From Ochromonadaceae sp. CCMP2298 (taxonomy: Eukaryota > Sar > Synurophyceae > Ochromonadales > Ochromonadaceae): DNA of 15,757 nucleotides. Below, piece after piece: positions 1 through 7,460 of this stretch; the first letter of the stretch is position 1; every line of letters begins with the position of its first letter. The notes beneath the pieces were generated by a model. The model was given only the letters and a program-made list of their open reading frames with translations, did not search any database and was not told the origin of the DNA. Position numbers and translations under genes: made by a program. The stretch is from NCBI GenBank assembly GCA_026770595.1, contig MU634101.1, forward strand, positions 1-15,757, given 5' to 3'.

Positions 1-119
1 ATCTGGCGGAAGTCGCGGTCCAGCTGCGAGGTCATGATCACCTGTTCGATCGGCAGATCTTCGGTGTCGATGGAGGAAGTGCGCGGGCTCTCGGAATCGC
101 GCGCGAACCAAGTGTTCAT
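1..119 (-). CDS. Start of an unidentified protein, cut by the window edge
   Basis: Reading leftwards from an ATG at 119-117, 39 codons stay open to the window edge, beginning MNTWFARDSESPRTSSIDTE and continuing through DLPIEQVIMTSQLDRDFRQ. The start is chosen because it is the first ATG of an open, GC-rich, coding-like frame, and the sequence just upstream (120-180) changes to AT-richer intergenic character. The acidic, Ser-rich leader has no hydrophobic signal. I do not recognise the family. It lies in tandem with the DAHP synthase gene, which ends 616 bp upstream on the same strand. It could instead be the first exon of a spliced gene, as no splice donor is visible before the edge. Confidence is for coding status only. 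Confidence 0.55.
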   Translation of the reverse strand, partial: MNTWFARDSESPRTSSIDTEDLPIEQVIMTSQLDRDFRQ

Positions 120-735
120 AATCACAATGATGCGTGATTGATTGTGAACAGATCATAACGGCGCGCGTGCTGCGCGCTCTGGATACGCGCTGAGAGCCGA
201 GCATCCCGCCAAATTTGGAAGTTGAAGTTTGATTTGCTCTAACCGCAGTGCTTCAACCACTAACGCGGGATTGGAAAAGTGTCTTTTGGCGGGCAGCTGG
301 GATTGGAAACGTGGGTTTTGCGTTTCCAATCCCAGCTGCCTGCCAAACTGTCAAAATTTGGGGGGGGCTGGAAAACCCACCTTTCCGGGCCTAAAACACC
401 CTACGGAAAAGCCGAAAAAGTTCCCGCCCGAACAATATTGTAATAATTAGCGCCGAATCGGGTGTGACAGGCTTTCCGCTAAAAAGAACATTTGCACAAC
501 TTTTTCGCGCTTTTCATCTAAAAAAGGGGCGCTTGCATTCATTCGCTAAGCGTTTTAATTACACTGCCTTACAACGACCTCTCTCCCAGACGGGGGGGGG
601 GGCATTTGCAACAGCCCGAAGCCGGCTGCAGCAGCAGAAACCTCGCCCTGCCCCTCGTCCCCTCTCTGCCCTTCTACTCTATGCCCCTCTATCCTCAGCC
701 CCCCTATAACCGCCCCCCTACTGTCCCCTACATCC
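120..735. other. Intergenic gap between the partial gene and DAHP synthase
   Basis: No convincing gene is present; the open frames here have low-complexity, unprotein-like translations. The gap holds the TTGAAGTT motif (222-229), a strong hairpin (285-347), G homopolymers at 360-367 (8 G) and 592-602 (11 G), and a pyrimidine-rich stretch from about 645 to 735. That stretch would be a purine-rich 3' untranslated region of the DAHP synthase on the minus strand. The left part should contain the promoter of the partial gene at 1-119. Confidence 0.6.
285..347. repeat. Near-perfect 24-bp hairpin
   Basis: The arm at 288-311 (ggcgggcagctgggattgg, then aaacg) matches the reverse complement of 321-344 at 23 of 24 positions, with a 9-nt loop (tgggttttg). 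The pairing extends by three more bases on each side (TTT at 285-287 with AAA at 345-347), giving a stem of about 27 bp. A partial copy of the arm core, gggattggaaa, sits about 35 bp to the left. It may be a small foldback repeat or the hairpin of a small RNA; the sequence does not decide which. Confidence 0.85.
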
Positions 736-2259
736 CTACTCGTCGCTCTCGCAGCTGAACAGCGGTAGCAGCCCCTGCTGCACCCGCATGCGCTCGCTTA
801 TCAAAAAAGCCATCTCCAGGGCCTGGTTCCCGTTCAGCCTGGGGTCGCAGGATGTGTGGTAGGACTTGCCCAGGTCCGCCTCCTCCACTGTGTCGATGTT
901 GCCCCCAATGCACTCAGTCACGTCCTCGCCTGTCATCTCCAGGTGCACGCCTCCGGGGTGCGTGCCCATCTCGGCGTGCACGTCGAAGAAGGCCTTGAGC
1001 TCTGCGCGGATGGCGTCGAAGGGTCTCGTCTTGAAGCCGTTGTCCGTCTTGATCGTGTTCCCGTGCACTGGGTCGGAGCACCACACCACCGAGCGGCCCT
1101 CCCGCTGCACTGCGCGAATCAGCAGGGGCAGCTTCTCCCTCAGCTTGGTCGCCCCCATGCGCACTATCAGCACGACGCGTCCGGGGATGTTGTCCGGGTT
1201 TACTGCCTGCAGGATCTCCATCAGATCCTCAGGTGTGGCCTTGTCCGACACCTTCACGCCCACAGGGTTGCCCAGGCCCGCCACGAAGTGCAGGTGCGCA
1301 TGGTCCAGCTGTCTGGTGCGCTCGCCCACCCAGAGCATGTGCGCGGAGCAGTCGTAGTAGCGATCTGTGATGGAGTCCTTACGTGTCAGCGCCTCCTCGT
1401 AGGGCAGCAGCAGGCACTCGTGCGCGGTGTAGAACTCAGTCTGCGTGAATGTAGCAGACCGCGTGTCGACCCCAATGGCGCGCATGAAGCGCAGACTCTC
1501 ATCTACCTTGGAGCACATCTCCCTGTATCTGGAGCCCACAGGCAGGCCCTCCACGAAGTCCAGGTTCCACGCGTGCAGACGGGAGATGTCCGCGTAACCG
1601 CCCGTGGAGAAGGCTCGTAGGATGTTGAGCGTCTGGGCGCTCTGGTGGTAGGCGTCCATCATGCGCTCGGGGTTGTGCGTGCGCGCCTCGGTGGTGAAGT
1701 CCTCCCCGTTGATGATGTCTCCTCTGTAGGAGGGCAGCGCCACGCCCTCCCGTACCTCGTCAGGCTCAGAACGGGGCTTGGCGAACTGCCCCGCCATCCG
1801 GCCCACCTTCACCACAGGCATGGAGCCGCCGTAGGACATGACCAGCGCCATCTGCAGGATCACGCGGAAGGTGTCGCGCACGTGGTCTACGGAGAACTCG
1901 CTGAAGGCCTCGGCGCAGTCGCCGCCCATCAGCAGGAACGCCTGGCCCGCAGAGACCTTCGCCAGTTGCTCCTGCAGGTTGCGCACCTCGCCCGCGAAGA
2001 CTAGCGGCGAGCACTTGGCCAGCTTGGCCACCACCTCCTCCGCCTTCTTCTCGTCGGGGTAGCTGGGTGGCTGCTTCACCGGCAGCTTCCTCCACGAGCT
2101 CGGTGTCCACTTGACCCCAGGGGTAGACTTGTCTATGGTGGCTCTAATGGCAGTGCTACGCATGGGGAGGGCGCTCCGTGTGCGGGACACAAGCGCCTCC
2201 GAGAGGAGGGCCAGCGCCGCGAGGCACAGGAAAACGATGAACTGGCTCTTGGTGAACAT
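736..2259 (-). CDS. Class II (plant-type) 3-deoxy-D-arabino-heptulosonate 7-phosphate synthase
   Basis: Condenses phosphoenolpyruvate and erythrose 4-phosphate to DAHP, the first step of the shikimate pathway to aromatic amino acids. One exon, 507 residues. The class II fold is clear from about residue 50 to 490: GGDCAEAF, VGRMAGQFAKPRS, LPSYRGD, NLDF, YYDCSAHMLWVGERTRQLD, SDPVHGNT, KTRPFDAIRAE and HPGGVHLEMTG. Expected metal ligands are present: Cys115, His399, Glu441 and Asp472. Their spacing closely matches Cys87, His369, Glu411 and Asp441 of the Mycobacterium tuberculosis enzyme. I chose the ATG at 2259-2257 because it puts a hydrophobic segment (FIVFLCLAALALL, residues 7-19) at the N terminus, followed by an Arg/Ser/Thr-rich stretch (24-45). 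That looks like a signal peptide plus transit peptide for a complex plastid. An in-frame upstream ATG at 2418 would add 53 residues and bury the signal. Confidence 0.96.
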   Translation of the reverse strand: MFTKSQFIVFLCLAALALLSEALVSRTRSALPMRSTAIRATIDKSTPGVKWTPSSWRKLPVKQPPSYPDEKKAEEVVAKLAKCSPLVFAGEVRNLQEQLAKVSAGQAFLLMGGDCAEAFSEFSVDHVRDTFRVILQMALVMSYGGSMPVVKVGRMAGQFAKPRSEPDEVREGVALPSYRGDIINGEDFTTEARTHNPERMMDAYHQSAQTLNILRAFSTGGYADISRLHAWNLDFVEGLPVGSRYREMCSKVDESLRFMRAIGVDTRSATFTQTEFYTAHECLLLPYEEALTRKDSITDRYYDCSAHMLWVGERTRQLDHAHLHFVAGLGNPVGVKVSDKATPEDLMEILQAVNPDNIPGRVVLIVRMGATKLREKLPLLIRAVQREGRSVVWCSDPVHGNTIKTDNGFKTRPFDAIRAELKAFFDVHAEMGTHPGGVHLEMTGEDVTECIGGNIDTVEEADLGKSYHTSCDPRLNGNQALEMAFLISERMRVQQGLLPLFSCESDE

Positions 2260-2482
2260 CGTCCAGGCTGCAGTAGGGAAGCGCGCGGTTTCCAAACCTG
2301 TCACCCACGAAACTCCACTTCTTCGCAGCGAAGCGTCACTTCGAATCACGAATTGGCCGGACCTTTTGTGGCGAAGGATCAATCCTGGGTCGCCAGAGAT
2401 GGAGCGACACGAATGCATGCAGAATCACTTGAGCGCACACCAAAATATTTGCACGCGGCCGGGCAAACGAGGCGTAACGCAC

Positions 2483-2652
2483 GTCAAAAATTTGGTCGTG
2501 CAAGTTTTGCCCATCTTGCCTCACTGATGAGTGTAAATGGGCAAAACTCTCTGTCCCAGTTTTGCCCCTTTTGTCCCGATTACAGTACTTGCAAACACAA
2601 AAGACGCCAAAAGGGTGTAAATGGGCAAAACTCGCACGACCAAATTTTTGAC
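2483..2652. repeat. Nested inverted repeat upstream of DAHP synthase
   Basis: A 32-bp arm at 2483-2514 matches the reverse complement of 2621-2652 at 31 of 32 positions, separated by 106 bp. Inside lies a second hairpin: gggcaaaact (2539-2548) pairs perfectly with agttttgccc (2558-2567) across a 9-nt loop. An 18-bp direct repeat, gtgtaaatgggcaaaact, occurs at 2531-2548 and 2615-2632. The motif TTTTGCCC therefore appears four times in alternating orientation. The element sits about 225 bp upstream of the DAHP synthase start codon. It may be a small non-autonomous foldback element or a regulatory array. No target-site duplication is evident. Confidence 0.9.
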
Positions 2653-2909
2653 ATGGCAAAACCTGAAATCACCTCCGCCCCCATAAAATCATGGAAGTGG
2701 AAGAGAACGAATTCTTCGAACGAATTCTCGGAACGTATTCTTGGAACTGTAAAGTTAACTTTACTGAAAGAGGGGAATTCCCAGGAAGAGTTCTCCAAGG
2801 GGGGGGATTCCCCTTTAAAAGTCAGGAAGGATTACCTAGTCTCACCTCCTCTTCCTCTGTCGAGCTCTCTCTCGCTGTCGAAGTCATAAACTCAGCAAAA
2901 CGAGCGGCC
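2653..2909. other. Non-coding stretch with three imperfect 13-bp repeats
   Basis: No supported gene. At 2706-2744 three consecutive 13-bp units (aacgaattcttcg, aacgaattctcgg, aacgtattcttgg) vary at two or three positions each. A G8 tract lies at 2799-2806, flanked by GGGGAATTCCC-like and GGGATTCCCC-like words, and a pyrimidine-rich region follows at about 2845-2880. If the broken gene at 2910-3358 was once active, this would be its promoter. Confidence 0.5.
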
Positions 2910-3358
2910 ATGACGAGCCCGAAGCAGACGCCTGGATTGGCGACGAATCTCGGCCAGCACAGCGGATGGCTTCTCGAGCCCCGTCTACAATGAGAGGCTG
3001 CCCACCGCCCTCGCCACAGCTGGCGTCAGTTCGGCTATGTGGACAGCGTTGCTTGCTGAGGGCAACAAGGCCGTGCGCTTTAGATGGGGGCCCGTCGCAA
3101 TGTGCTGCTTCTTTTTAAAATTGCCATAATAGCAACATCAGACCCAGAATGCTGGCATTCACTGACAGGGTGAAAGGGGATCCCGCCATGCTGCCCGCAG
3201 ATATCAGGGTGCGGTACGAGATCGCGTGCACGGAAAAGGTGATCGTGCGTGTGCAGGACGGGGCAGGCGCGACGCTCGAGACCTACCACAAGCTCACCTT
3301 CGACTCAGCCTCAGCCGCTCCCGCGCCGAGTGATGGGATGCAACGGAGTGCGTATTGA
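2910..3358 (+). pseudogene. Probable broken gene split over three reading frames
   Basis: Three coding-like stretches follow each other on the plus strand but in different frames. The first opens at ATG 2910 (MTSPKQTPGLATNLGQHSG) and stops near 2990. The second occupies about 2968-3129 in the next frame (VYNERLPTALATAGVSSAMW, then LLAEGNKAV). The third runs from about 3149 to the TGA at 3356-3358 (DIRVRYEIACTEKVIVRVQD, then LETYHKLTF). The third piece has the GC-rich third positions of the real genes here. I tried introns using the GTGCGC at about 3075 and the CAG near 3141, but none joins the second and third pieces in frame. So frameshifts, a sequencing error or unusual splicing are all possible. 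I do not recognise the family. Confidence 0.4.
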
Positions 3359-3380
3359 GTGACGAGGTGCTGAAAGATAG

Positions 3381-3470
3381 ACGGAGAGAGACGGAGAGAG
3401 ACTGAGAGAGACTGAGAGAGACTGAGAGAGACTGAGAGAGACTGAGAGAGACTGAGAGAGACTGAGAGGG
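3381..3470. repeat. 10-bp tandem repeat, 9 units
   Basis: Two units of acggagagag (3381-3400), six perfect units of actgagagag (3401-3460) and one variant ending in ggg (3461-3470). It lies just after the stop of the broken gene and before the 3' end of the WD40 gene. It has no unique spacers, so it is a simple satellite. Confidence 0.95.
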
Positions 3471-3720
3471 GCAGAGGGGCGGAGGGAGGGAACACGAGGC
3501 GCAGTAGCTCGTTGTTTAATGTTGTTGTTAATACTAGCCAAGGCAAGCTACGTATAATAAAAGTGAATTATGGTAGTTTGTCCACTTTCTCTCTTTGTTA
3601 GATATTAGATGACGTGTATTGTTAGATGACGTGTATGCTTTCGAATGCCACAAGTAAATTACTCATGCTAGGTAAGTCTAAGGCTAGTCATTCAGAAGTC
3701 AGTTCTGTGTGTGCATATGC
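3471..3720. other. Gap downstream of the WD40 gene, with a short direct repeat
   Basis: No gene seen. The 15-mer ttagatgacgtgtat occurs twice in quick succession, at 3605-3619 and 3622-3636. The stretch is AT-richer than its surroundings and should hold the 3' untranslated region and polyadenylation site of the WD40 gene, which reads leftwards into it. Confidence 0.5.
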
Positions 3721-5437
3721 CTAGTGCAATGTTAGGGTGGACAGAGGGCCGCTGAGGTCCACCTCGTGGATGGGAGTGCCCATGAAGGTGCCGCCGCTGC
3801 CCCCGCCTCCGCAGATGAGTGACTGCCGCTGTGCGTCCCAGGCGCCACTCAGCATGGGGAAGTCGGCCAGCCGGATTATGCTTGCGGGCCTCTCGCATAG
3901 ACCTTGGCAGGCGGCGGCGTCCCATATCCTACAGCACAGGTTAAGGGGGAGAAGCGGTTAAGAAGGGGAAACACAAGGGCTGTGTGAGGAGCGGGTGCAT
4001 TCATATGCTGTGCTGACCTGATGGTGCAATCGCTGGACCACGTTATCAAAGGGCTGCTGCCACTACTACTACTACTGCTGCTGCTGCTATCAAGGTTGGG
4101 TACTGCACTGCTACCGCTGCTAACGCTGCTACTGCTGCCGCTACTGCTACCCCCAGCGAATATGGCTCCGTAGCAGGGACCCGCATGGCTGTGCAGCAAA
4201 GCCCGCACTGATGGCTGAGAGAGGTGATTAGAGTGGTTGTGATCAGAAGTGGTGATTAGAGGGGTGATTAGAGAGGTAGGATAGAACGGTGATAAGAGAG
4301 GTGGCTAGAGCAAAGAGGCGATGCAGGGGCAGGTCTGAGGTCTAAGGTCTGAGGGGGGCATAGCACACACAATACACATACACACAACACACATACACAC
4401 AATTCATATACACACGAACACACACAATACACATACACACACAAACACACACACACACACACACAATGCACATACCATGCGCCAGTCCAGCAGCGCCACC
4501 AGACCAGAGCCAAGGGCCACCGCCACGTCGCTGCCACCCGCGCTCCAGTTTATCTGGGTGCAGGGGATGGAGGTGAGGGATGTGCGTGAAGAAGCAGTGT
4601 GTGTGTGTGGTGCATAGTGTTGCAAGTGTAGGTCAAGTGGGAAAATGGTGAGTGGGAGTGTCAGTGGGAGTGGTGGGTGTGGGTGTCAGTGGGAGTGGTG
4701 AGGGTGGGTGTCACTGTGCGTAAAGTGTAGCTGGAGTTGTGGCTCACCGAGGTCGCGTGCCCCAGCTTGATTCCGCCCAACCCCTGCTGCAGGTCCAGCG
4801 CCACGACCTGTGCGCTGGCCTGTTCGCAGCGCATGTCAATGAGGCGCACGGTGGAGTCGCTCATGGTTGCGCCCACCATGCTCGCAGCGTCTGGCTGGCT
4901 CTTGGCGTCGAACACGAACACAGCATTGTCTGGGTTGCGGTGACCCCCAAAGCTCTCCTGCGTCGCTTCTGCGTTGAACTGGTAGATGCGCGAGGCCTGG
5001 AAGGAGTGGAGGTCCCACACGATCATGCGGTTGTCTGCGGCCACCAGCAGGTCGGAGCACTTCTGCATCGTCTCGCACACGTAGATCTGCGATTCCGCAC
5101 CGTGCTCCAGGACGTGCACCTTCCGTGCCTTCCTGCTCCCGCCCTCCTCCTCCTCCTCCCTCCAGATAACAGCGTTCCCGTCAGCCCCCGCGGTGCATAT
5201 GCCCCCCTCCACGCTGTCGAGAAACGCGGCGCGCAGAACCTCCACGGCTTTGTTGTGCACGATCGTCAGCGCGCACTTCTTGGTCTCCACATCCCAAACC
5301 TTGCACGAGCCGTCCTCAGACGCAGAAAGCAACTGCTTCCTCGCCGCAGACAGCCTCAGATCAAATGTCCGGTCTTTGTGCCCGATGAACGACTTGACCT
5401 TGGCCTTGGTCTCCTGCACCGGGGCCACGAACTCCAT
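3721..5437 (-). CDS. WD40-repeat (beta-propeller) protein, four exons
   Basis: Exons in reading order are 5437-4748, 4553-4476, 4214-4018 and 3928-3721, giving 390 residues; the introns (4554-4747, 4215-4475, 3929-4017) are all GT-AG and join in frame. WD repeat ends are visible: GHKDRTFDLRL to KVWDV (about 19-50), AGADGNAVIW (83-92), AADNRMIVWD (133-142), STVRLIDMR (195-203), GSGLVALLDWR (245-255) and SSDCTIRIWD (316-325). The last repeat end is created exactly by splicing exon 3 to exon 4, with the Arg codon split between them. This fits a propeller of six or seven blades, a fold that usually scaffolds protein complexes. A Ser-rich insertion (about 276-311) lies in one blade. No specific orthologue is recognised. 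The gene shares a 451-bp divergent gap with the elongase. Confidence 0.9.
4225..4466. repeat. Tandem repeats inside WD40 intron 2
   Basis: The 261-bp intron holds degenerate copies of a gtgattagag-like 10-mer (about 4225-4310) followed by a CA-rich microsatellite (about 4372-4466), largely cacaca with interspersed cacata and caata. On the transcribed strand this is a long TG-rich tract near the donor. Confidence 0.85.
4640..4722. repeat. Degenerate G/T-rich minisatellite in WD40 intron 1
   Basis: Copies of gtgggagtg and gtgggtgtca-like words (for example tgtcagtgggagtggtg, twice, near 4660 and 4685) fill the donor-proximal half of this 194-bp intron. It explains the unusual C-rich and A-rich look of the intron on the transcribed strand. 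Confidence 0.7.
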
Positions 5438-5888
5438 CGCGGATCTCCCTCCACCGAGCGACGCTTCAGGCAGTGAAGCCGACGAAGACGGTCAGCGGGA
5501 ACCCGACCGCGAACTGAGCCGGAGTGAACGCGGTTGATTCGCGGATCAGAAGAGGCCAGAGGCGAGCCTCATGTGTCTGTGCTTTTCTCTTGTTTCCTGA
5601 TGATGGATGTGAGTTCGAATTTGAAGTTAAGTGACATGTTTTGCCCCTTTCTGAGTAATTGGGGAACAAGGGAATAAATAAACTAAAAATTCGAACCTCC
5701 GCCCTCCGTCCAAAACCTCCGTCCAAACCCAACCACTTGGATCCATCTTGGTGGAAGGATTGCTGCTGCCTGCGCTTCAGTCTTTTCACCGGCGCAAGCG
5801 TTGCACTTCAGCAGCATCCAGTCTTCGCCCAGCCCCGGCCAGACGCACCCCGACCAGACCCCCGAGCAACGCAGCAGCTGAGACGGCC
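5438..5888. promoter_or_regulatory. Divergent promoter gap, WD40 gene / elongase
   Basis: The gap separates two genes read outwards, so it must hold both promoters. TTGAAGTT at 5621-5628 is followed 10 bp later by TTTTGCCCC (5639-5647), the same two words seen in other promoter gaps of this window. An open plus-strand frame from 5748 continues into the elongase, but its first 47 residues look like translated 5' untranslated region. No classical TATA box is placed convincingly for either gene. Confidence 0.5.
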
Positions 5889-6768
5889 ATGGACATTGTC
5901 AACATGATGACCTCCTACGAACAGAATTTCAACCCGCTCCCAGCCGTGGCCTTCGCGGCGAACAACTGGCTGGTGCCAATCGCCATCGTGACGGCGTACA
6001 TACTTTTTGTATTCATCGTACCTTCGATTATGGCGACCAGGAAGCCCTTCGACCTGGAGAAGCCTCTTGCTGCATGGAACGGCCTCCTCTGCGTATTTTC
6101 CACCATTGGGCTATGCAAGACGGTAAGGAGGCCGCGTTGCAGATACCCCCACACTTCTCACTAGCTAACCAAATGCTCCTCCTCCCAATGTCCGACCTTC
6201 GCAGGTGCCCGTACTGCTGAGCACCCTCTACACTGACGGTTACAGCAGCAGCGTGTGCTCCTACCCAGCGGAGACGTGGGGCACCGGCTCCAGCGGGTTG
6301 TGGGTCGTGCTCTTCATCTTCAGCAAGATCCCCGAGCTGATGGACACAGTGTTCATCGTCCTGCGCAAGAAGCCTCTCGTGTTCCTGCACTGGTACCACC
6401 ACGTGACGGTGCTGCTCTTCTGCTGGAGCTCTCTGTCCACCATGGCCGCCTCCGGCCTCTACTTCGTCGCCATGAACTACACCGCACACTCTCTGATGTA
6501 CGGCTACTACTGCCTCAAGGCGCTGCACATCTGCCCCAAGGCCTTCCCCACCGTGCTCATCACCCTGACGCAGATCCTGCAGATGGTGCTAGGCACGTGC
6601 GTGTGCGTGTCTTGCTGGTACTACGCAGTGGAGGGACGGGCCTGCTCCAACGACAGATCCAACCTCATCGCGGGCGCGCTCATGTACGGCTCGTACCTGT
6701 ACCTGTTCGTGGACTTCTTCGTGCGCAGGTACCTGCTCGCGCCCAAGAAGAGAGAGAAGAAGGTCTAG
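5889..6768 (+). CDS. ELO-family very-long-chain fatty acid elongase (ELOVL6-like), two exons
   Basis: Condenses malonyl-CoA with an acyl-CoA to give a 3-ketoacyl-CoA, the rate-setting step of fatty acid elongation in the ER membrane. Exon 1 is 5889-6122 and exon 2 is 6205-6768; the 82-bp GT-AG intron (GTAAGG, CGCAG) falls between codons and the protein has 265 residues. ELO signatures are complete: KIPELMDTVF (119-128), the catalytic histidine box HWYHH (140-144), MNYTAHSLMYGYY (168-180) and TLTQILQM (198-205). Several hydrophobic segments are visible, the first at about 27-48. The tail KKREKKV is lysine-rich, as in ER-retained family members. The ATG at 5889 has a good context (ggccATGG). 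The sequence resembles the ELOVL3/6 branch, which acts on saturated and monounsaturated chains, but substrate range cannot be read from it. Confidence 0.95.
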
Positions 6769-6809
6769 GCTGATAGACTATACAAGCTATATAGGCTATA
6801 TATAGGCCA

Positions 6810-6850
6810 TAGGCTATAGGCTATAGGCTATAGGCTATAGGCTATAGGCT
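6810..6850. repeat. 7-bp tandem repeat (taggcta) after the elongase
   Basis: About six perfect heptamers, preceded from about 6772 by decayed copies (ctatacaagctatataggc and similar). The array begins right after the elongase stop codon and so probably lies in its 3' untranslated region. Confidence 0.9.
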
Positions 6851-7043
6851 GTGGATGGGATCTGAATCGAATGGCCTCCAGGGGAAAGGAAACAATTGAT
6901 AGTTGCGATTTTCTAGCCGATTTTTACAATGTATAAAGGCCTTTTTCTCTGTTCAGTTGCTAGTTGTTATATCCTGCTATCCTACTATACTGCTTTGGGG
7001 CAGTGAAGAAATTAAGTGCGCCGAAGAAACAAAAAACAGATCG

Positions 7044-7085
7044 ATCTCCTTTATCTCCTTTATCTCCTTTATCTCCTTTATCTCC
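7044..7085. repeat. 9-bp tandem repeat (atctccttt)
   Basis: Four perfect units and a partial fifth. It sits in the middle of the convergent gap, with no coding role apparent. Confidence 0.9.
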
Positions 7086-7460
7086 TATAGTACTTTACTG
7101 GTAGCACCTAAAAGTGTTTATACATCCCTCCCGTTGTGCAGTGGTGGGTTGTGCTTTCTACAACCTTGTTAGCGGTTTAATGGATTTTGCGGGTTTCGAG
7201 GGTCGCGGCAGAGAAGCTGGTTGTTCACTTTGCACAAGCTACAGTATAGTGACAGCTTTGAGACAAACGCACCAGCAATTAAGGAACACAAATTCAGAAT
7301 TCGGAGAAAGCTTATGAGTCATTAATATGAAATGGTTATATTAATCGAGTATTCGACACTAACGTGGCACTTAGAGATATTCGACATCTAAGAGAAGTGA
7401 CGCCGCCCCCATGCGATGTCCTAAACTGGCCTTAACATGTGCCTATTGCCTCCCTGCTCC

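Larger units (their letters stand above)
6769..7460. other. Convergent gap between elongase and acyl-CoA dehydrogenase
   Basis: Two genes converge here, so it should contain both 3' untranslated regions. Apart from the two tandem repeats listed separately, the stretch is AT-rich and carries no supported gene; the short open frames have repeat-derived or unprotein-like translations. No tRNA or other RNA gene was recognised. Confidence 0.6.

Noticed and set aside
229-709. Two small plus-strand open frames (229-450, 464-709)
   Set aside because: They cross the hairpin and G homopolymers, start in no recognisable context and have no protein-like pattern.
856-1620. 254-codon open frame on the plus strand
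   Set aside because: Antisense to the strongly conserved DAHP synthase, with an artefactual His/Ala/Val-rich composition.
2260-2418. 53-residue N-terminal extension of DAHP synthase
   Set aside because: It would bury the signal-peptide-like segment, and its residues resemble translated 5' untranslated sequence.
2706-2746. Possible heat-shock element array (repeated TTC and GAA words)
   Set aside because: TTC and GAA are spaced three bases apart in each unit instead of the canonical two, so I describe it only as a 13-bp repeat.
3381-3470. CRISPR-like array
   Set aside because: Units are 10 bp and directly abutting with no spacers, in a eukaryotic setting.
4739-5476. 245-codon open frame on the plus strand
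   Set aside because: Antisense to WD40 exon 1, which has clear repeat motifs; this frame has none.
5748-5888. 47-residue N-terminal extension of the elongase
   Set aside because: ELO proteins do not need it, it is Arg/Ala/Pro-rich without a signal, and the ATG at 5889 has a better context.
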